A stretch of 64,000 nucleotides of DNA from Pseudoalteromonas sp. BSi20652 (GTDB taxonomy: Bacteria; Pseudomonadota; Gammaproteobacteria; Enterobacterales; Alteromonadaceae), in the NCBI RefSeq assembly GCF_000239855.1, contig NZ_BADT01000108.1, forward strand, positions 1 through 64,000, read 5' to 3'. This document shows positions 47,121-57,680 of the stretch, one piece after another. Each line of letters opens with the position of its first letter. Position 1 is the stretch's first letter. The position numbers were made by a program, and so were the translations under genes. Under the pieces are notes generated by a model, which made no database searches, was not told the DNA's origin, and saw only the letters and a list, made by a program, of their open reading frames with translations.

Positions 47121-47273
47121 AGTAATACCAATTCGCTTAATTAAATGATCTATTTTGTGGGCGGAAAAACGTGTTGATAGCTAGGCAAAAAATTCGCTAT
47201 TTAGTTGTTCGCAGGTAGCGACACGTTTAGCCCCGCAAAATGATTAAGTATTATTGCGGATTGGTATAATACT
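47121..47273. repeat. MITE-like fold-back element, copy 1
   Basis: AGTAATACCAAT at the left end matches inverted ATTGGTATAATACT at the right (47260-47273). Inside, GGGCGGAAAAACGTGTTGA and the inverted AACGTGT...CCCCGC at 47220-47240 also pair. The 153 bases form one long imperfect hairpin between terminator and next gene. The same end sequences recur at 54341-54427. No open frame. The rest of 47045-47419 shows only promoter-like AT-rich DNA. Confidence 0.65.
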
Positions 47274-47419
47274 TAATAATGTTATAAAGCCTAAAAACAC
47301 AGGTGTGAATGAGTGAAATGTATTTGGCTGCATTTTTTTGTTGAATCACCGCAGTTTCCTCATTGTAAAAAATTTAGTTGATATAATTTATATAATTAAG
47401 GCGTTTTTTAGAGAATTTT

Positions 47420-49237
47420 ATGTTTGCAAGTTTACTAATTTTATCTGCAAGTGTGGCGTATGACGCACACTTACCACCACTCATTGAGTGGCAAGGAAAA
47501 AGCGAAGAGCTTTTACAAAAACAAGGGCCGTTAACTACTGACTTTGAGTTATCAGCAGGTGAAGCGTCGCCCGATTATGCAAATACAATGGCATTTGTAG
47601 ATAGGTTAGTTGCTGCAAACCCTACTCAGTTTCAATCACAAACCATTGGCTATAGTAATAGTAAGCGTGCAATAAAAATGCTAATTGCCAGTGAGCAAGG
47701 CTTTTTTGAAGCAAGGCAAATGGCTAATAGCACTAAGCCAACTATTTTTATTCAGGCAGGAATACATTCTGGTGAAATAGACGGTAAAGATGCCATGTTT
47801 ATGCTGCTTAGAGATATAGCGACGGGTAAGCGCCGTGACATTTTAAAAAAGGTAAACATTTTATTTATTCCTATTTTAAATGTAGATGGCCACGAACGTA
47901 GCAGTGCATTCAATCGTATTAATCAAAGGGGCCCTGCAAAAATGGGCTTTAGAACAAATGCTAATAACCTTAATTTAAATCGTGATTTTACTAAATTAGA
48001 TACCCCAGAAGTTAGAAGTGTTTTAAAGGTTATTAACGACTACAACCCAAATTTATACATTGATGTACACGTTACCGACGGCGCAGATTACCAATACGAT
48101 GTGACTTATGGTTACAATCCGGTATTTTCGAGCGAGTCGCCTGCGGTATCTGATGCATTAAACCAGTTTTTTAAACCTCTCATTGACGATACGCTAGCGA
48201 AGCAAGGACACACGCCAGGACCACTTGTTTTTGTTATGGATAAACGTGACTTTAAAAAAGGGTTAGCGGGCTGGGTTGCTACGCCACGTTTTTCAAATGG
48301 TTGGGGGGATTTAAAGTCATTGCCGACTATTTTAGTCGAAAATCATTCATTGAAGCCTTACAAGCAACGTGTATTAGGGACTTACGTATTTTTAGATGGT
48401 GCTATTACTGCGCTATCAAAGCACAGTCATGAATTAGCTAATGCAGTAAAAAAAGAACAAGAATTTGTTCCTAAACAATTAATTGTAAAGCGTGGCTATG
48501 CTAAACAAGCAGATACTATAGCACAGTTTAAAGGTATTGAATATTCATCAAGCATGAATCCACTTTCGGGTCAAAATGAAGTGAAGTACTTAGGTAAAGC
48601 ACATACATATACTGACTTACCTATTTATTGGCAAAAAGATGTACAACATACAGTTGAAGTACCTAAAGCTTTTTTTATTCCGCCTGTATATCGCAATATA
48701 ATTAAGAAACTAAAGTTACATGGTGTCTCTATTAATAAACTTGAAGGGGCAAACACACAACCTTTGAAAGTTGCAAAGGTGGCAGACTACACGTTTGATA
48801 AAGCACCATTTGAAGGGCGTTTTAGAGTATCAGCAACTTTTGATTACGTCCCTGCTATAAATGTAGATTTAGATGGTTGGTATCAAGTCAATACTCAACA
48901 AAAAGCAGGCGAATTAGCGGTTCATTTATTGCACCCGGAAGCCCCTGATTCATTTTTTGCTTGGGGTGAGTTTAATACTATTTTTCAGCGTACCGAGTAC
49001 ATGGAAAACTATGCGCTAATTCTGTATGCACGCCAAATGCTAAAAGATAACCCAAAGCTTGCGCTTAAGTTTAATGAAAAACTTAAAGATAAATCATTCG
49101 CGAGTGACGCAGAGGCACGATTAAACTGGTTATATGAGCAAAGTCCATTTTATGATGAAGCGTACTTAAAGTATCCAATACTTATGTCATTCGAAGAAGA
49201 AGTTGTTATTCCAGATCAAAAAAGTAAAGAAATTTAA
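47420..49237 (+). CDS. M14-family zinc carboxypeptidase
   Basis: A 605-residue secreted peptidase with a short N-terminal signal-like segment (MFASLLILSASVAYDA). The M14 zinc site is HSGE in FIQAGIHSGEIDGKDAM (near residue 116) with the third His in IDVHVTDGADYQYD. Substrate-binding NLNRDFTKLDTPE is typical. The C-terminal half, about residues 330-600, is probably a beta-rich domain. It releases C-terminal residues or cleaves peptides; specificity is unclear. Confidence 0.88.
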   Translation: MFASLLILSASVAYDAHLPPLIEWQGKSEELLQKQGPLTTDFELSAGEASPDYANTMAFVDRLVAANPTQFQSQTIGYSNSKRAIKMLIASEQGFFEARQMANSTKPTIFIQAGIHSGEIDGKDAMFMLLRDIATGKRRDILKKVNILFIPILNVDGHERSSAFNRINQRGPAKMGFRTNANNLNLNRDFTKLDTPEVRSVLKVINDYNPNLYIDVHVTDGADYQYDVTYGYNPVFSSESPAVSDALNQFFKPLIDDTLAKQGHTPGPLVFVMDKRDFKKGLAGWVATPRFSNGWGDLKSLPTILVENHSLKPYKQRVLGTYVFLDGAITALSKHSHELANAVKKEQEFVPKQLIVKRGYAKQADTIAQFKGIEYSSSMNPLSGQNEVKYLGKAHTYTDLPIYWQKDVQHTVEVPKAFFIPPVYRNIIKKLKLHGVSINKLEGANTQPLKVAKVADYTFDKAPFEGRFRVSATFDYVPAINVDLDGWYQVNTQQKAGELAVHLLHPEAPDSFFAWGEFNTIFQRTEYMENYALILYARQMLKDNPKLALKFNEKLKDKSFASDAEARLNWLYEQSPFYDEAYLKYPILMSFEEEVVIPDQKSKEI

Positions 49238-49238
49238 T

Positions 49239-49880
49239 ATGGAAATCATAACTATACCTGTCACTGCATTTGCACAAAATAGTCGTATTATTTGGTGTAA
49301 TGAAACTAGGCAAGCGGTAGTCATAGACCCAGGTGGCGACCCAGATAAAATAGCAGCAGCCCTTAATGAGAATAAACTAACATTAAGTGCTATTTGGTTA
49401 ACGCACGGGCATTTAGATCATGTGGGTGGGGCTGATATTTTACGTGATCAATTTAACGTACAAATTATTGGCCCACAAAAAGATGAGTACTTTTGGTTTG
49501 AAAACTTACCTATGCAAGCACAAATGTTTGGATTTAAACCCATTGAACCGTTTTATCCGGATGTTTGGCTAAACCATAACGACACCGTGAGCGTAGGTAA
49601 ACTTAGCTTTTTAGTGAAATATTGCCCGGGGCATACACCCGGTCATATTGTGTTTTACCAACCAGACTATGAGTGCGTTATTGTCGGTGACGTTATTTTT
49701 AAAGGCTCAGTAGGGCGAACTGATTTTCCTAAGGGGAACAGTGAACAACTTATAGAGTCTATTAAGACGCATATTCTAACCTTACCTGATAATACTAAAA
49801 TATTGGCAGGGCATGGTAGCGACACTACGGTTGGATTTGAAAAACAAACAAATCCTTTTGTGAGTGGTCAGTTTGGTTAA
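49239..49880 (+). CDS. MBL-fold metallo-hydrolase (YcbL-like)
   Basis: A 213-residue glyoxalase II-like hydrolase from the ATG at 49239, two bases after the M14 stop codon. The metal site is THGHLDHVGG (HxHxDH), then CPGHTPGH, and the Asp in VIVGDVIF, with the final His in LAGHGSDT. This resembles E. coli YcbL. It lacks the extra C-terminal domain of true glyoxalase II. It is probably co-transcribed with the M14 gene. Confidence 0.88.
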   Translation: MEIITIPVTAFAQNSRIIWCNETRQAVVIDPGGDPDKIAAALNENKLTLSAIWLTHGHLDHVGGADILRDQFNVQIIGPQKDEYFWFENLPMQAQMFGFKPIEPFYPDVWLNHNDTVSVGKLSFLVKYCPGHTPGHIVFYQPDYECVIVGDVIFKGSVGRTDFPKGNSEQLIESIKTHILTLPDNTKILAGHGSDTTVGFEKQTNPFVSGQFG

Positions 49881-49987
49881 GTTATTTATTTGAAGTTTAG
49901 CAAACTGGATAAAAATTAAAAATAAGCAGACTGAGTTTTAAAATGGTTGTATAATTTAACCAGTTTATTTGATAAATAAGAAATAAA

Positions 49988-50446
49988 ATGTCTCTAAATC
50001 ACGTAGATCGCCAAATATTGGCACTTTTACAACAAGATGCTAGTTTATCAACCGCAGAAATTGCAGATAAAGTAGGCTTGTCTCAATCTCCATGCTGGCG
50101 TCGAATTGCCAAGCTAGAACAAGATGGTTATATAAAAAGCAAAGTGGCTCTTTTAGATGAGAAAAAACTTGGCTTTGATATGCTTGTATATGCACATGTG
50201 CGTTTATCAAATCATGGTAAAAAGAATCTTGCTGAATTTGAAAAACTTATAATGAGTTATGATCAAGTAACAGAATGCTACACCATGGCCGGTACTATGG
50301 ATTTTATGCTACGCATAATTTCACAAGGCATAGAAGGATATGAGCATTTTGTACGCGATAATTTACTAAGCTTAGAATATGTACAAGAAGTACATTCTAA
50401 TGTAACAATGACGTGTGTAAAACGTAGTACATCTCTTCCTTTATAA
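49988..50446 (+). CDS. Lrp/AsnC-family regulator
   Basis: A 152-residue regulator. Helix-turn-helix: VDRQILALLQQDASLSTAEIADKVGLS with QSPCWRRIAKLEQDGYI. C-terminal RAM (effector) domain: YDQVTECYTMAGTMDFMLRIIS. Target and effector unknown. It stands between unrelated genes. Confidence 0.92.
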   Translation: MSLNHVDRQILALLQQDASLSTAEIADKVGLSQSPCWRRIAKLEQDGYIKSKVALLDEKKLGFDMLVYAHVRLSNHGKKNLAEFEKLIMSYDQVTECYTMAGTMDFMLRIISQGIEGYEHFVRDNLLSLEYVQEVHSNVTMTCVKRSTSLPL

Positions 50447-50572
50447 AAGCACTTCTTTAAAAGCTAAACCTCTTTTAGTTTAGCTTAACCACATATGACA
50501 ATTGTTAACTGAGCGCTAATTTGTTAGAATTTAGCGCTTTTTTTATACCCATTACACCATTTGAGGAACTCA

Positions 50573-52129
50573 ATGTTTAACTTACTCAGTAGGGCGCCTA
50601 GCTCTGCTAAAAACGATATTCTATCTGGATTAACTGTGGCGCTAGCCTTAGTGCCAGAAGCTGTTGCGTTTGCCTTTGTTGCAAATGTAGAACCTTTAGT
50701 TGGTCTATATGCCGCGTTTATCGTTGGTTTAATTACGGCTATATTTGGTGGCCGCCCTGGTATGATTTCAGGTGCAACCGGTGCACTAGCTGTTGTTATG
50801 GTAAGTTTAGTGCTTGATCATGGTGTCGAGTACTTATTTGCGACTGTACTGCTCATGGGCATACTGCAGATACTCGCGGGTGTATTTAAACTTGGTAAGT
50901 TTATCCGCATGGTTCCTCATCCGGTAATGCTTGGTTTTGTAAACGGCTTAGCTATTGTTATTTTTCTTGCTCAGTTAGGTCAATTTAAAGTGCCTGATGG
51001 TATGGGCGGACAAGAATGGATGACGGGTAACCCGTTGTATATTATGCTTGGTTTAGTGGCTTTAACCATGGCTATTATTCAGTTTTTACCTAAACTAACA
51101 ACGGCTGTACCCTCTACATTAGTCGCTATTATTACAGTGACCGCTTTAGTCATTGGTTTGGATTTAGAAGCGCATACCGTAGTTGATTTCTTAAAAGGAA
51201 TGACAGGCGACGAAGCTGCAACAATTGCAGGCGGTTTACCTGAGTTTCATATTCCTATGGTACCGTTTACTTTCGAAACGCTACAAATTATTTTTCCTTA
51301 TGCACTTATTTTAGCGGCTATTGGTTTAATTGAATCATTATTAACGCTTAGCTTAATTGACGAGATTACAGAAACTCGCGGTCACAGTAATAAAGAGTGT
51401 ATAGGCCAAGGCGCTGCAAATATTACTTGTGGTATGTTTGGTGCAATGGGTGGTTGTGCAATGATTGGTCAATCAATGATCAACATTAACTCAGGTGGCC
51501 GTTCTCGCTTATCGGGTATAAGTGCTGCATTGATGTTGCTTGCGTTCATCATATTCGCTTCAAGCTTAATTGAGATGATCCCACTAGCTGCACTTGTTGG
51601 TGTTATGTTTATGGTTGTATTAGGTACGTTTGAATGGGCAAGCTTTAAAATGATGAAGCGTGTGCCTCTATCAGACGCGTTCGTAATAGTACTTGTATCG
51701 GGTGTGACGGTTATTACCGACTTAGCGATTGCAGTATGTGTAGGTGTTATTGTATCTGCATTAGTATTTGCTTGGCAGCATGCTAAGCACATATACACAA
51801 CGAACTATATTGATGAAGAAGGCGCTAAAGTATATGAGTTACATGGCCCGCTTTTCTTTGGTTCAGTTAAAAACTTTGCAGAGTTATTTGATGTTAAAAA
51901 TGACCCTAAAAATGTAATTGTTGAATTTAAACACAGCCGCGTATCTGATCACAGTGCAATAGAAGCAATTGACACACTTGCTGATAAGTACACAAAAGCA
52001 GGTAAACAACTTCACTTACGTCACTTAAGTAAAGACTGTACGCAGTTGCTGCACAAAGCACGCGATTTGGTTGAAGTGAATGTGATTGAAGATCCAACAT
52101 ACAAAGTAGCATCAGACAAACTAGCTTAA
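50573..52129 (+). CDS. SulP-family anion transporter with STAS domain
   Basis: A 518-residue inner-membrane transporter from the ATG at 50573 (GAGGAAC upstream). The N-terminal part has the SulP signature ([24 protein letters not shown] then [18 protein letters not shown]), with about 12-14 helices. The STAS domain covers residues about 430-518 ([35 protein letters not shown]). Substrates in this family include sulfate, bicarbonate and other anions; none can be chosen from sequence. It has its own terminator. Confidence 0.92.
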   Translation: MFNLLSRAPSSAKNDILSGLTVALALVPEAVAFAFVANVEPLVGLYAAFIVGLITAIFGGRPGMISGATGALAVVMVSLVLDHGVEYLFATVLLMGILQILAGVFKLGKFIRMVPHPVMLGFVNGLAIVIFLAQLGQFKVPDGMGGQEWMTGNPLYIMLGLVALTMAIIQFLPKLTTAVPSTLVAIITVTALVIGLDLEAHTVVDFLKGMTGDEAATIAGGLPEFHIPMVPFTFETLQIIFPYALILAAIGLIESLLTLSLIDEITETRGHSNKECIGQGAANITCGMFGAMGGCAMIGQSMININSGGRSRLSGISAALMLLAFIIFASSLIEMIPLAALVGVMFMVVLGTFEWASFKMMKRVPLSDAFVIVLVSGVTVITDLAIAVCVGVIVSALVFAWQHAKHIYTTNYIDEEGAKVYELHGPLFFGSVKNFAELFDVKNDPKNVIVEFKHSRVSDHSAIEAIDTLADKYTKAGKQLHLRHLSKDCTQLLHKARDLVEVNVIEDPTYKVASDKLA

Positions 52130-52155
52130 TTTACACAAAGCTATTTATATTTAAA

Positions 52156-52186
52156 AAGCGAAAGGTGAATAACCTTTCGCTTTTTT
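52156..52186 (+). terminator. SulP gene terminator
   Basis: AAGCGAAAGGT (52156-52166) pairs with ACCTTTCGCTT (52172-52182), with a T run to 52186. The remaining 190 bases before 52380 show nothing else. Confidence 0.93.
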
Positions 52187-52379
52187 AGTGTATCTACTAT
52201 TTGTTTGCGGTAAGACTCTTAAAAAGCAAGGTAGGCTGTAGTGCTATGCAAACTCATAAATCTATATAATAAGATTAACTAATTTTATTAAAATTAGCTC
52301 TACATAGGTAAAATAATAAAGAATAACAAGCACCTATTTTATGGAATTAGTCTTTAACTATACGGAGTAAACATCTATT

Positions 52380-53456
52380 TTGAACTGGCAATCTTTAGTC
52401 GATAACAGACAACGCTTTTTTTGGCTTTTGCAAATCGCAGGCTGGATTGGTTATGCGTTAGTAAATTATATTGGCTCTAAAGTATTTGAAATGCGTGATA
52501 TATACGTATTTGTTATTTTATTAAATGCTTACGCTGGTTGCTTAATGACAGTACCGCTTAGGTATATTTATCGTAAAATTTGGAATTCCTCGCCTTGGGT
52601 ATTAATGATTGTGGTATTTGGTGCCTCTTATGTAACGGGTACTTTATGGGCTGTCGTTCAAAAATTTAATTTGTGGGAAATATACCGCCATGGTTATAGA
52701 CCAGAGGAGTGGTTTTATTACCTGCAGCAAGGCTTAGATTCTGTATATATTATTTTATGTTGGAGTGGTTTGTACTTTGGCGTTAAATATTATCAGTTAC
52801 TACAAAGTGAGCGACAAAAAGCGTTAAAAGCCACAACTATGGCACACGAAGCGCAATTAAAAATGCTTAGGTATCAGCTTAACCCCCATTTTTTATTCAA
52901 TACACTTAACGCTATTTCTACTTTAATTTTGGTTAAAGAAAACAAAGATGCTAACTTAATGGTAGCAAGGTTAAGTGACTTTTTACGGTATACATTAAAT
53001 ACCGATCCGATAAAAAAAGTACCGCTCGAGCAAGAGCTACATGCGCTCATGCTTTATTTAGAAATAGAACGTGTACGTTTTGATGAGCGATTAAAGGTAA
53101 ATGTAGATATAAGCGAGCAAGCTAAAGAGGCTTTAGTACCGAGCTTAATTTTGCAACCTATTATAGAAAACGCGATTAAATATGCTATTGCCCATCTAAC
53201 AGAAGGTGGAGTAATTGATATCAAAGCACAAGTATTTGCGAATGAGTTATTACTAGAAGTGGGCGACAACGGCCCAGGTACTGACATACTCGATGGCCAA
53301 TTAGTTAACGCTCAAGGCGTAGGTGTCGCTAATACCAAAGATAGATTAAAAACGTTGTATGAAAATAATTATTCGTTTGTATTATCACATAATACGCCAA
53401 GTGGATTAAAAGTTAATCTGCGAGTACCTTTTGAGAAGGCTGTGAAAAATGACTAA
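52380..53456 (+). CDS. LytS/YehU-type sensor histidine kinase
   Basis: A 358-residue membrane kinase. About four membrane helices in residues 12-150 are followed by the His-kinase box LKMLRYQLNPHFLFNTLNAIS (phospho-accepting His in NPHFLFN). An HATPase with the N box IIENAIKYAI and G box VGDNGPGT follows. The start is probably TTG with GGAG upstream. It overlaps the response-regulator gene by 8 bases. Signal unknown. Confidence 0.9.
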   Translation: MNWQSLVDNRQRFFWLLQIAGWIGYALVNYIGSKVFEMRDIYVFVILLNAYAGCLMTVPLRYIYRKIWNSSPWVLMIVVFGASYVTGTLWAVVQKFNLWEIYRHGYRPEEWFYYLQQGLDSVYIILCWSGLYFGVKYYQLLQSERQKALKATTMAHEAQLKMLRYQLNPHFLFNTLNAISTLILVKENKDANLMVARLSDFLRYTLNTDPIKKVPLEQELHALMLYLEIERVRFDERLKVNVDISEQAKEALVPSLILQPIIENAIKYAIAHLTEGGVIDIKAQVFANELLLEVGDNGPGTDILDGQLVNAQGVGVANTKDRLKTLYENNYSFVLSHNTPSGLKVNLRVPFEKAVKND

Positions 53457-54273
53457 AATAAAAACACTTATTGTTGATGATGAACCGTTAGCACGAAAAG
53501 GTTTAGCGGTAAGGCTCGAAGAATACTCTGATATTGAAGTGATTAAATTGTGTAGTTCAGGCGCTGATGCAATTGAAATGTGTCAAAGCGAGAAAATCGA
53601 TTTGGTTTTTTTAGATATTCAAATGCCAGGTATGAATGGCTTTGAAGTAGCAAGAGCCCTTAGCGAAAGCTCAAAAGCATTACCAGCGATTGTATTTGTA
53701 ACGGCCTTTGATCAGTTTGCTGTAAAAGCGTTTGAAATTCATGCTCTCGATTACATTTTAAAACCCGTTGATGATAACAGACTAAAACAGGCGGTAGAAA
53801 AAGTGCATACCTATTTAAAAACACAACAAGACAACGCCCATAAGAAAAAACTAGCGAGTTTTGTAGCCGGTATTACTGGTAATAACTGTGAAGAAATACT
53901 TAAGAAATTAGCCACTGGTGATAACCTAGCAAACAGACGTTACCCAGAATCACTTGCTGTTAAAGAGCAAGGTGAAATTATTCGTGTACCAGTAGCGACT
54001 ATCCAATGGGTTGATGCAGCAGGTGACTATATGTGTTTACACTGTGAAGACGGACAAACGCATATTCTGCGTAAAACAATGAAAGAGTTAGAGCAAGAGC
54101 TCGACCCTCAGTTATTTGTGCGTGTGCATCGCAGCGCAATAGTAAATACAAAACAAATTAGTAAACTGGTTACACAAGTAAGTGGTGAGTATTTATTAGT
54201 ACTTGAAAATGGCCAAGAATTAAAAGTGAGCCGCAGCTACCGAGATAAGGTTAAAGCGGCATTAGCAAGTTAA
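53449..54273 (+). CDS. LytTR-family response regulator
   Basis: A 274-residue regulator. The receiver domain (KTLIVDDEPLARKGLAVRLEEY) has the phospho-accepting Asp near residue 55 in LVFLDIQMPGMNGFE. The LytTR DNA-binding domain is residues about 160-270 (DYMCLHCEDGQTHILRKT, FVRVHRSAIVNTKQI). It is paired with the kinase upstream. Confidence 0.93.
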   Translation: MTKIKTLIVDDEPLARKGLAVRLEEYSDIEVIKLCSSGADAIEMCQSEKIDLVFLDIQMPGMNGFEVARALSESSKALPAIVFVTAFDQFAVKAFEIHALDYILKPVDDNRLKQAVEKVHTYLKTQQDNAHKKKLASFVAGITGNNCEEILKKLATGDNLANRRYPESLAVKEQGEIIRVPVATIQWVDAAGDYMCLHCEDGQTHILRKTMKELEQELDPQLFVRVHRSAIVNTKQISKLVTQVSGEYLLVLENGQELKVSRSYRDKVKAALAS

Positions 54274-54299
54274 AGCCAACGCTTTTATTACAGGCACAA

Positions 54300-54326
54300 A
54301 AAAATGCGAGCTAAGCTCGCATTTTT
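54300..54326. terminator. terminator between the response regulator and pyk
   Basis: AAAAATGCGAGC (54300-54311) pairs perfectly with GCTCGCATTTTT (54315-54326). It works on both strands. Confidence 0.95.
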
Positions 54327-54340
54327 ATATTTAACATTTA

Positions 54341-54427
54341 ATTATACCAATTGCGTTAAATAAGTAATCTATTAGAGCGCTATTTAATGCGATAGAATAA
54401 TCATGTTTCTAATAAAATTGGTATTAT
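54341..54427. repeat. MITE-like fold-back element, copy 2, covering the pyk stop codon
   Basis: ATTATACCAATT (54341-54352) and inverted AATTGGTATTAT (54416-54427) are near-perfect terminal repeats with the same sequence as copy 1. The interior is shorter (87 bases total) and palindromic in places. The right end supplies the pyk stop codon at 54424-54426. Confidence 0.6.
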
Positions 54428-55860
54428 GCAACAGTTACAATTTTCATTGTGTTAGTTGCACCCACAGTTTCCATTGAGTCACCGTGAGTAATAATTACGG
54501 TATCGCCAGACTGTAAAGACCCTTGAGAAACTAAAGTATCAAGTGCGGCTTTTACCATACCGTCTTTTTCAGTTTTTGTAGAATCAAAAAATACTGGGTA
54601 AACACCACGATAAAGTGCTGTTTGGCCTAATGTACTCGCATGACGTGAAAGAGAGTAGATTGGTAAGCCTGAGCTGATACGCGACATTAATTTAGCCGTG
54701 CTTCCAGATTCAGTGAGTGTGATGATTGCTTTAACAGAATCTAAGTGATTTGCTGCATACATAGCAGAAAGCGCAATTGATTCAGCATTATTAGAAAAAC
54801 GGCTATCTAAACGGTGTTTAGAAACATGCGTTTCTTTTTGAGATTCTGCGCCTAAACAAACACGTGCCATAGTCGCAACTGTTTCTTCAGGGTAATCACC
54901 TGCAGCTGTTTCAGCTGAAAGCATAACGGCATCTGTTCCATCAAGAACAGCATTTGCAACATCCATAACTTCTGCACGTGTAGGCATAGGGTTATCGATC
55001 ATCGATTCCATCATTTGCGTCGCTGTTATTACAGTACGGTTTAATGAACGAGCACGACGAATAATTAGTTTTTGCTTGCCCATAAGAGCCGCATCACCAA
55101 TTTCAACACCTAAATCACCACGAGCAACCATTACAGCGTCAGACGCTAAAATAATATCATCAACAGCTTCTTGCGTTTCAACGGCTTCAGCACGCTCAAT
55201 TTTAGCAAGTAACTGTGCTTTTGAACCAGCAGCTTCAGCAAGTGAGCGTACGTAGCGCATATCGTCGCCACTGCGTGGGAATGATACAGCAATGTAATCT
55301 ACGTCAATTTCAGCGGCAGTTATTAGATCTTCTTTATCTTTTTCAGTAAATGCAGGGGCAGTTAAACCACCACCTAAACGGTTAATACCTTTATTGTTAG
55401 ATAAAACACCGCCAACAGTGACTGTACAATGCACTAAATGCCCAGCTACTTCATCAACACTTAATTGAATAAGGCCGTCATTTAGAAGTAGTAAATCGTT
55501 AGGGCTTACATCGTTAGGTAATTCTTTATAATCAATACCAACAGAGTTTATGTCGCCTTCGCCTTTTTCCATTTTTGCATCAAGGGTAAATTTTGCACCC
55601 ACAGCAAGTGTTACTTTACCTTCTTTAAAAGTAGAAACGCGGATTTTAGGGCCTTGAAGGTCAGCAAGTATAGCAATATGTTTGCCTAATCTTTTTGCAA
55701 TATCACGTACGGCTTGTGCACGGTCTTTATGATCTTGGGCAACACCATGTGAGAAGTTTAAACGTACTACGTTAGCCCCAGCGATAATAATTTTTTCTAA
55801 GTTGTTATCTCTATCGGTAGCAGGTCCAAGGGTAGCGACTATTTTCGTGCGTCTTAGCAT
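54424..55860 (-). CDS. pykA: pyruvate kinase
   Basis: A 478-residue pyruvate kinase like E. coli PykA, converting phosphoenolpyruvate and ADP to pyruvate and ATP. The start at 55860 ([16 protein letters not shown]) is set by an AGGAGA site and by homology; a longer in-frame ATG lies upstream. Motifs: [24 protein letters not shown], catalytic [10 protein letters not shown] and [12 protein letters not shown]. The stop codon lies in a repeat element. An operator for the LacI-type regulator sits in its promoter. Confidence 0.95.
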   Translation of the reverse strand: MLRRTKIVATLGPATDRDNNLEKIIIAGANVVRLNFSHGVAQDHKDRAQAVRDIAKRLGKHIAILADLQGPKIRVSTFKEGKVTLAVGAKFTLDAKMEKGEGDINSVGIDYKELPNDVSPNDLLLLNDGLIQLSVDEVAGHLVHCTVTVGGVLSNNKGINRLGGGLTAPAFTEKDKEDLITAAEIDVDYIAVSFPRSGDDMRYVRSLAEAAGSKAQLLAKIERAEAVETQEAVDDIILASDAVMVARGDLGVEIGDAALMGKQKLIIRRARSLNRTVITATQMMESMIDNPMPTRAEVMDVANAVLDGTDAVMLSAETAAGDYPEETVATMARVCLGAESQKETHVSKHRLDSRFSNNAESIALSAMYAANHLDSVKAIITLTESGSTAKLMSRISSGLPIYSLSRHASTLGQTALYRGVYPVFFDSTKTEKDGMVKAALDTLVSQGSLQSGDTVIITHGDSMETVGATNTMKIVTVA

Positions 55861-56237
55861 CAATTTCTCCTGTGTGCTTGGTGAAAGCATGTTGACGTTA
55901 TTTTGTTGACTTAAAATATTTATATTAAAATAAACTATTTTAGTTATGTGCAAACTTCAAAGGTTTGCCACTATTTTATACAAAACTATTGTGTCATCAT
56001 TATGACACCGGTGTCAGAATGCGTCAATGATCTTAATTTCAATTAGCTTTGCTTTTAGTCACCCCGAGACCATTGATGTTTGATATAATTAGGCTGCTTA
56101 TTTATTTTTAATAAAAAAGCATGTTGTATTAACTCATAATTAGTGCTTTATGGCTGTATGAGTGTAGTGCACGCGGTATTATTTAATTTATACACTGAAT
56201 TTTCTAACCAAATAGTTGTTACCGAGGAGGACACTAG
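55861..56237. promoter_or_regulatory. pyk-gnd divergent promoter region with LacI-type operator
   Basis: The region has no gene. For pyk (minus strand) -35 TTGACG (56022-56027) and -10 CATAAT (55999-56004) have a 17-base spacer. The operator TGACACCGGTGTCA at 56003-56016 fills it, in the same position relative to -10 as in the glk promoter. For gnd, an extended -10 TGATATAAT is at 56081-56089, about 70 bases from the operator. Control of pyk by the repressor is well supported; of gnd it is uncertain. Confidence 0.75.
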
Positions 56238-57611
56238 ATGCAAGTTGCATTAGTAGGGTTAGGCGTTATGGGAAAAAATCTTGCCCTAAACTTGATTGAA
56301 AAAGGGATAACGCTAGTCGCTTACGACAAAAACCCACATGCGGGTGAAGAGTTACTAAGTTGTGCTAAATCTCAAGGCATGGCTGACAGGCTTCACATTG
56401 TCTCTGATTTGAGAGACATGGTAAGGCGTTTAGAGGCACCTCGTTCCATTTTATTACTTGTTCCTGCTGGTGAATTAGTTGATACAGTTTGTAATGAACT
56501 TGTAGAGGCCGGCGTTAACTGTGACGATATGATTGTCGATTGCGGTAATAGTAATTATAAAGACGGAATAACGCGTAAACTTAAGTACCAAAATAAATTT
56601 GAATTTGCCACTATGGGAATTTCTGGCGGTGCAGAAGGTGCTCGCCATGGTCCTGCAATGATGGCAAGTGGTTCTGAAGGTGGTTGGGAGCGTATTGAGC
56701 CATGGTTTGAAAAAGTAGCTGCGAGCTATAATGGCGACTCGTGTTTTGCACGTGTGGGTCAATCAGCAAGTGGTCATTTTGTAAAAATGGTTCACAATGG
56801 TATTGAATACGCACTTATGCAACTTATTGCAGAAGTGTACCAATTACTTCGTTTAGGCACTAATCGTTCTCCAAAAGAAGTGGCTGAGATATTTAATGAC
56901 TGGTCAGAAGGTCAATTAAATAGTTATTTACTGTCTATTTCTAGCCACATATTGTCACTTGAAAATCATAATAATGTACCGCTTGCGGACTTAATTGATA
57001 ATAAAGTTGGCGCTAAAGGCACTGGTCTTTGGACTGCGCAAAATGCACTAGAACTTGGTATTGCTGTCCCTTCACTTGTTGCTGCTGTACAAGCTCGTCA
57101 TTTAACTAATGCATGTAATACAACGGCTGCACAAGAAATGACGTATGCATCTAAATCAACTAATAAAGTCGAAATTGATTTAGAAGAGCTTAAAGAAGCG
57201 TTCTTACTTGCAAGTTTACTTGCGTATCGCCAAGGTTTAGCGCTAATTAAAGGTGCATCTCGTACTCATCAGTGGAAAGTTGATCTAGCTAAAACGCTTC
57301 AAACGTGGCGCGCTGGTTGTATTATTCGTGCTGATTACCTCGATAGCGTTGCACAAGGTGTTGAATTTATTGATACCCTTGAGAAAGAGTCTAACTCTTT
57401 ACGCAAAATTACCGGCCAAGCAATAATGACTGGTTTAGCATTCCCTGTATTGGGTGCTACTCAAACGTATTTAGCAACATTAACTACACCGAGTAATGGG
57501 CATTTAGTTCAAGCCCAGCGTGATTACTTTGGTGAGCACGGCGTTAAAACACATAGCGGTGAAACATGCCATTTAACTGACCTAGTAGATATCGACGCTA
57601 AAGTTAGATAA
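56238..57611 (+). CDS. gnd: 6-phosphogluconate dehydrogenase
   Basis: A 457-residue NADP-dependent decarboxylating enzyme of the pentose phosphate pathway. Motifs: QVALVGLGVMGKNLALNL, IVDCGNSNYKD, MGISGGAEGARHGP (catalytic region, in place of GGEEGAR), HFVKMVHNGIEYALMQLIAE with the catalytic Lys, and the tail IRADYLD. Slightly shorter than the usual 468, with some substitutions. It competes with Edd for 6-phosphogluconate, which fits a shared regulatory region with pyk. Confidence 0.92.
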   Translation: MQVALVGLGVMGKNLALNLIEKGITLVAYDKNPHAGEELLSCAKSQGMADRLHIVSDLRDMVRRLEAPRSILLLVPAGELVDTVCNELVEAGVNCDDMIVDCGNSNYKDGITRKLKYQNKFEFATMGISGGAEGARHGPAMMASGSEGGWERIEPWFEKVAASYNGDSCFARVGQSASGHFVKMVHNGIEYALMQLIAEVYQLLRLGTNRSPKEVAEIFNDWSEGQLNSYLLSISSHILSLENHNNVPLADLIDNKVGAKGTGLWTAQNALELGIAVPSLVAAVQARHLTNACNTTAAQEMTYASKSTNKVEIDLEELKEAFLLASLLAYRQGLALIKGASRTHQWKVDLAKTLQTWRAGCIIRADYLDSVAQGVEFIDTLEKESNSLRKITGQAIMTGLAFPVLGATQTYLATLTTPSNGHLVQAQRDYFGEHGVKTHSGETCHLTDLVDIDAKVR

Positions 57612-57633
57612 TAAAAAGTTGTTTAAAACGATA

Positions 57634-57663
57634 AAGGCACGCTATTTAGCGTGCCTTTTGTAT
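57634..57663 (+). terminator. gnd terminator
   Basis: AAAGGCACGCTA (57634-57645) pairs with TAGCGTGCCTTT (57648-57659), then a T run. Confidence 0.93.
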
Positions 57664-57680
57664 TTTAGGCGCGGTGAGAT

